Part shown: in pieces, positions 4,532 through 5,614 of the stretch
Layout: the number at the start of each line of letters is the position of its first letter
Position numbering within the stretch: position 1 is the first letter of the stretch
Source: JAHJEM01 sp043805315
GTDB lineage: Archaea > Nanobdellota > Nanobdellia > Woesearchaeales > JAHJEM01
Assembly (NCBI GenBank): GCA_043805315.1
Contig: JAZDID010000064.1
Coordinates: 1 to 5,614, forward strand
Reading direction: 5' to 3'
DNA length: 5,614 bases
Notes under the pieces: generated by a model
Seen by the model: only the letters and a program-made list of their open reading frames with translations
Database searches by the model: none
Told to the model about the DNA's origin: nothing
Program-made: the position numbers and the translations under genes

Positions 4532-5476
4532 TTACAGCGCATCTTTCACTGCAGCCCATAGCAATGGTAGGGCGATGGTCGCATCGCAGTACACATCAAC
4601 AAACTCGCCTTTCGGGCTCATCTTGCCCCAGGAGACGCCTTCTTTCAGGCTCGCGCCTGATGAGCCTCCTGGCTCTGGCCTGTCGCTCGTGATCTGCACG
4701 CCGTACTCTGCGCCTTTTGGAGCGAGCTGCATCGCCTGCTGGATATAGTTTTTCGGGACTCCGCCGCCGACATAGATGACGCCTGCTCTCTTCGCATTCC
4801 AGGCGAGCTGCATCATCTCTTTCATATCCTCGAATGCCAGGACCTTGCACTTGTCCTTTTCTCTTCCTCTCGTTATGTGCCCCCAGATCATGAGGCCGAT
4901 GCCAGAGTCTGCGATCGCAGGGCAGAATAATGGTATCTTTCTCTCAGCGCATGTTCGAAGGATTGATTTATTACCTTTTGTATTCGGGACAAGACTGCCG
5001 AGCTTCCATAAGAAATCCTTGATCGTGTTGATGTTTTTCAACGCATCATACTGTTTTTCGAAAAAATCTTCCAGCTCTTCATAGACCTTGTTCGGCATGA
5101 GCGAATCATACATGCGTACCATGTGCTGGTCATGCAGCTTCTTATCGTCAGCATCGCTCTCTCCTTTCAGATGCCGATGCCCCAGAGCTTCCACGAGGTC
5201 ATGCGTCAAGTTCGCTCCAGTGCTGACAAGCACGTCAACTCGTCCGGATTCCAGCATGTCCACGATGATGTTCTTCATCCCGCCAGGCACCATGGCTCCG
5301 GCAATCCCTAAAAAGACAGTGCACTGCCTGTCCTTGAGCATGTGCTGCATAACATCGTTTGCCTTGGCTATCCTGCCTGCACCGAAGACGCCTGAGCCTG
5401 CCATCTGGCTGACGAGTGCTGAGGCTTTCATGCCTTTCACAATGGACACGTGATTGACAGCGTTTGCTAGATGCAT
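4532..5476 (-). CDS. dys: Deoxyhypusine synthase family protein (aIF5A modification)
   Basis: Deoxyhypusine synthase transfers an aminobutyl group, usually from spermidine via NAD, to one lysine of initiation factor 5A, the first step of hypusine formation. The 314-aa protein has the family landmarks: GIAGAMVPGG (57-66), VSTGANLTHD (84-93), CPAIADSGIGLMIW (185-198), YVGGGVPKNY (235-244) and the active-site EGVSWGK (279-285) with the catalytic lysine at K285, followed by CDATIALPLL. The GAMVP/STGANL/GGGVPKN forms belong to the clade that includes halophile and Archaeoglobus-type enzymes and bacterial DHS-like proteins, not the human/Thermococcus form. By hand alignment human His288 corresponds to Asn243, Asp313 to a Pro and Asp316 to a Ser, while Glu323, Trp327 and Lys329 are kept. 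Substrate may thus differ (spermidine or agmatine). The ATG at 5476 is 23-30 nt from TATA-like TTTTAAAA (5499-5506), so probably leaderless. Confidence 0.93.
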   Translation of the reverse strand: MHLANAVNHVSIVKGMKASALVSQMAGSGVFGAGRIAKANDVMQHMLKDRQCTVFLGIAGAMVPGGMKNIIVDMLESGRVDVLVSTGANLTHDLVEALGHRHLKGESDADDKKLHDQHMVRMYDSLMPNKVYEELEDFFEKQYDALKNINTIKDFLWKLGSLVPNTKGNKSILRTCAERKIPLFCPAIADSGIGLMIWGHITRGREKDKCKVLAFEDMKEMMQLAWNAKRAGVIYVGGGVPKNYIQQAMQLAPKGAEYGVQITSDRPEPGGSSGASLKEGVSWGKMSPKGEFVDVYCDATIALPLLWAAVKDAL

Positions 5477-5498
5477 AGATGAGAAAAATAAGGGCGGG

Positions 5499-5506
5499 TT
5501 TTAAAA
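5499..5506 (-). promoter_or_regulatory. TATA box of the deoxyhypusine synthase gene
   Basis: TTTTAAAA lies 23-30 nt before the ATG at 5476 on the minus strand. There is no ribosome-binding tract between them (the leader reads ...TTTTTCTCATCTATG), so the mRNA is predicted to be leaderless. Confidence 0.55.
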
Positions 5507-5551
5507 TGTATTGGTGGAATGCCTGAAATGTTATTCATGTTCTGTTTGGTA

Positions 5552-5614
5552 TTATGGTCTTCCTGAATACTCCTTCATCATTTCTGGTACAAATCTCTGG
5601 GTGGTGGAGGGGGT
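5552..5614 (-). CDS. Possible C-terminal end of an upstream gene, cut by window edge
   Basis: From the right edge the minus strand has an open frame of 20 codons ending RFVPEMMKEYSGRP and a TAA at 5552. It would end about 75 nt before the deoxyhypusine synthase start. A second frame, Pro-rich and ending RDLYQK, stops at about 5579 and is a real alternative, as is a third frame ending at about 5537. With so few codons the choice cannot be made. No family can be named. Confidence 0.3.
   Translation of the reverse strand, partial: TPSTTQRFVPEMMKEYSGRP

Noticed and set aside
1..5614. CRISPR array, tRNA/rRNA gene, transposase or terminal inverted repeats
   Set aside because: No regular repeat-spacer series, no tRNA-like T-arm (GGTTCGAATCC-type) with matching stems, and no transposase or integrase motif was seen on either strand.

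Overview
The window looks like part of an archaeal chromosome, most plausibly from a DPANN-type lineage such as Woesearchaeota; the lineage guess is inference. Three observations support an archaeal origin. Two gene products are archaeal or eukaryotic in type: RNase P protein component 4 (Rpp21/Rpr2) and deoxyhypusine synthase. Most genes have AT-rich TATA boxes about 25-30 bases upstream of the start codon, several with a purine-rich BRE-like tract. Several genes appear to be leaderless, while others carry GAGG/GAGGTGA-type Shine-Dalgarno sequences.

Layout. Bases 1-870 hold a minus-strand cluster of very small genes, read from right to left. It starts at a strong BRE/TATA promoter (861-877) and encodes proteins of 47, 30, 51 and 96 aa, the last a small membrane protein; a further gene may begin at the left edge. 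Bases 880-1105 are non-coding as far as can be seen, but hold two imperfect 28-bp promoter-like repeats. Bases 1106-1402 hold a second small minus-strand unit with a near-identical promoter core. It encodes a 45-aa protein that is a clear paralog of the 51-aa protein of the first cluster, perhaps preceded by a 30-aa CxxC/His ORF. Bases 1479-1808 (minus) encode RNase P component 4, divergent from a 418-aa coiled-coil protein (1884-3140, plus), with one nearly palindromic TATA box between them. On the minus strand from 3146 to 5476 lie a 97-aa Cys-rich membrane-anchored protein, a 320-aa phospholipase D-family lipoprotein with two HKD motifs, and a deoxyhypusine synthase. The last ~140 bases include what may be the C-terminal end of another minus-strand gene.

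Roles. The recognisable housekeeping functions are tRNA 5' maturation (RNase P) and hypusination of aIF5A (deoxyhypusine synthase). The PLD lipoprotein and its Cys-rich neighbour both look extracytoplasmic and may be linked, but nothing ties them to the housekeeping genes. The least explained part is the left 1.4 kb: two promoter-plus-small-protein units that appear to be duplicates. Their encoded proteins are conserved with many synonymous differences, which indicates real coding genes under selection although they are only 45-51 codons long.
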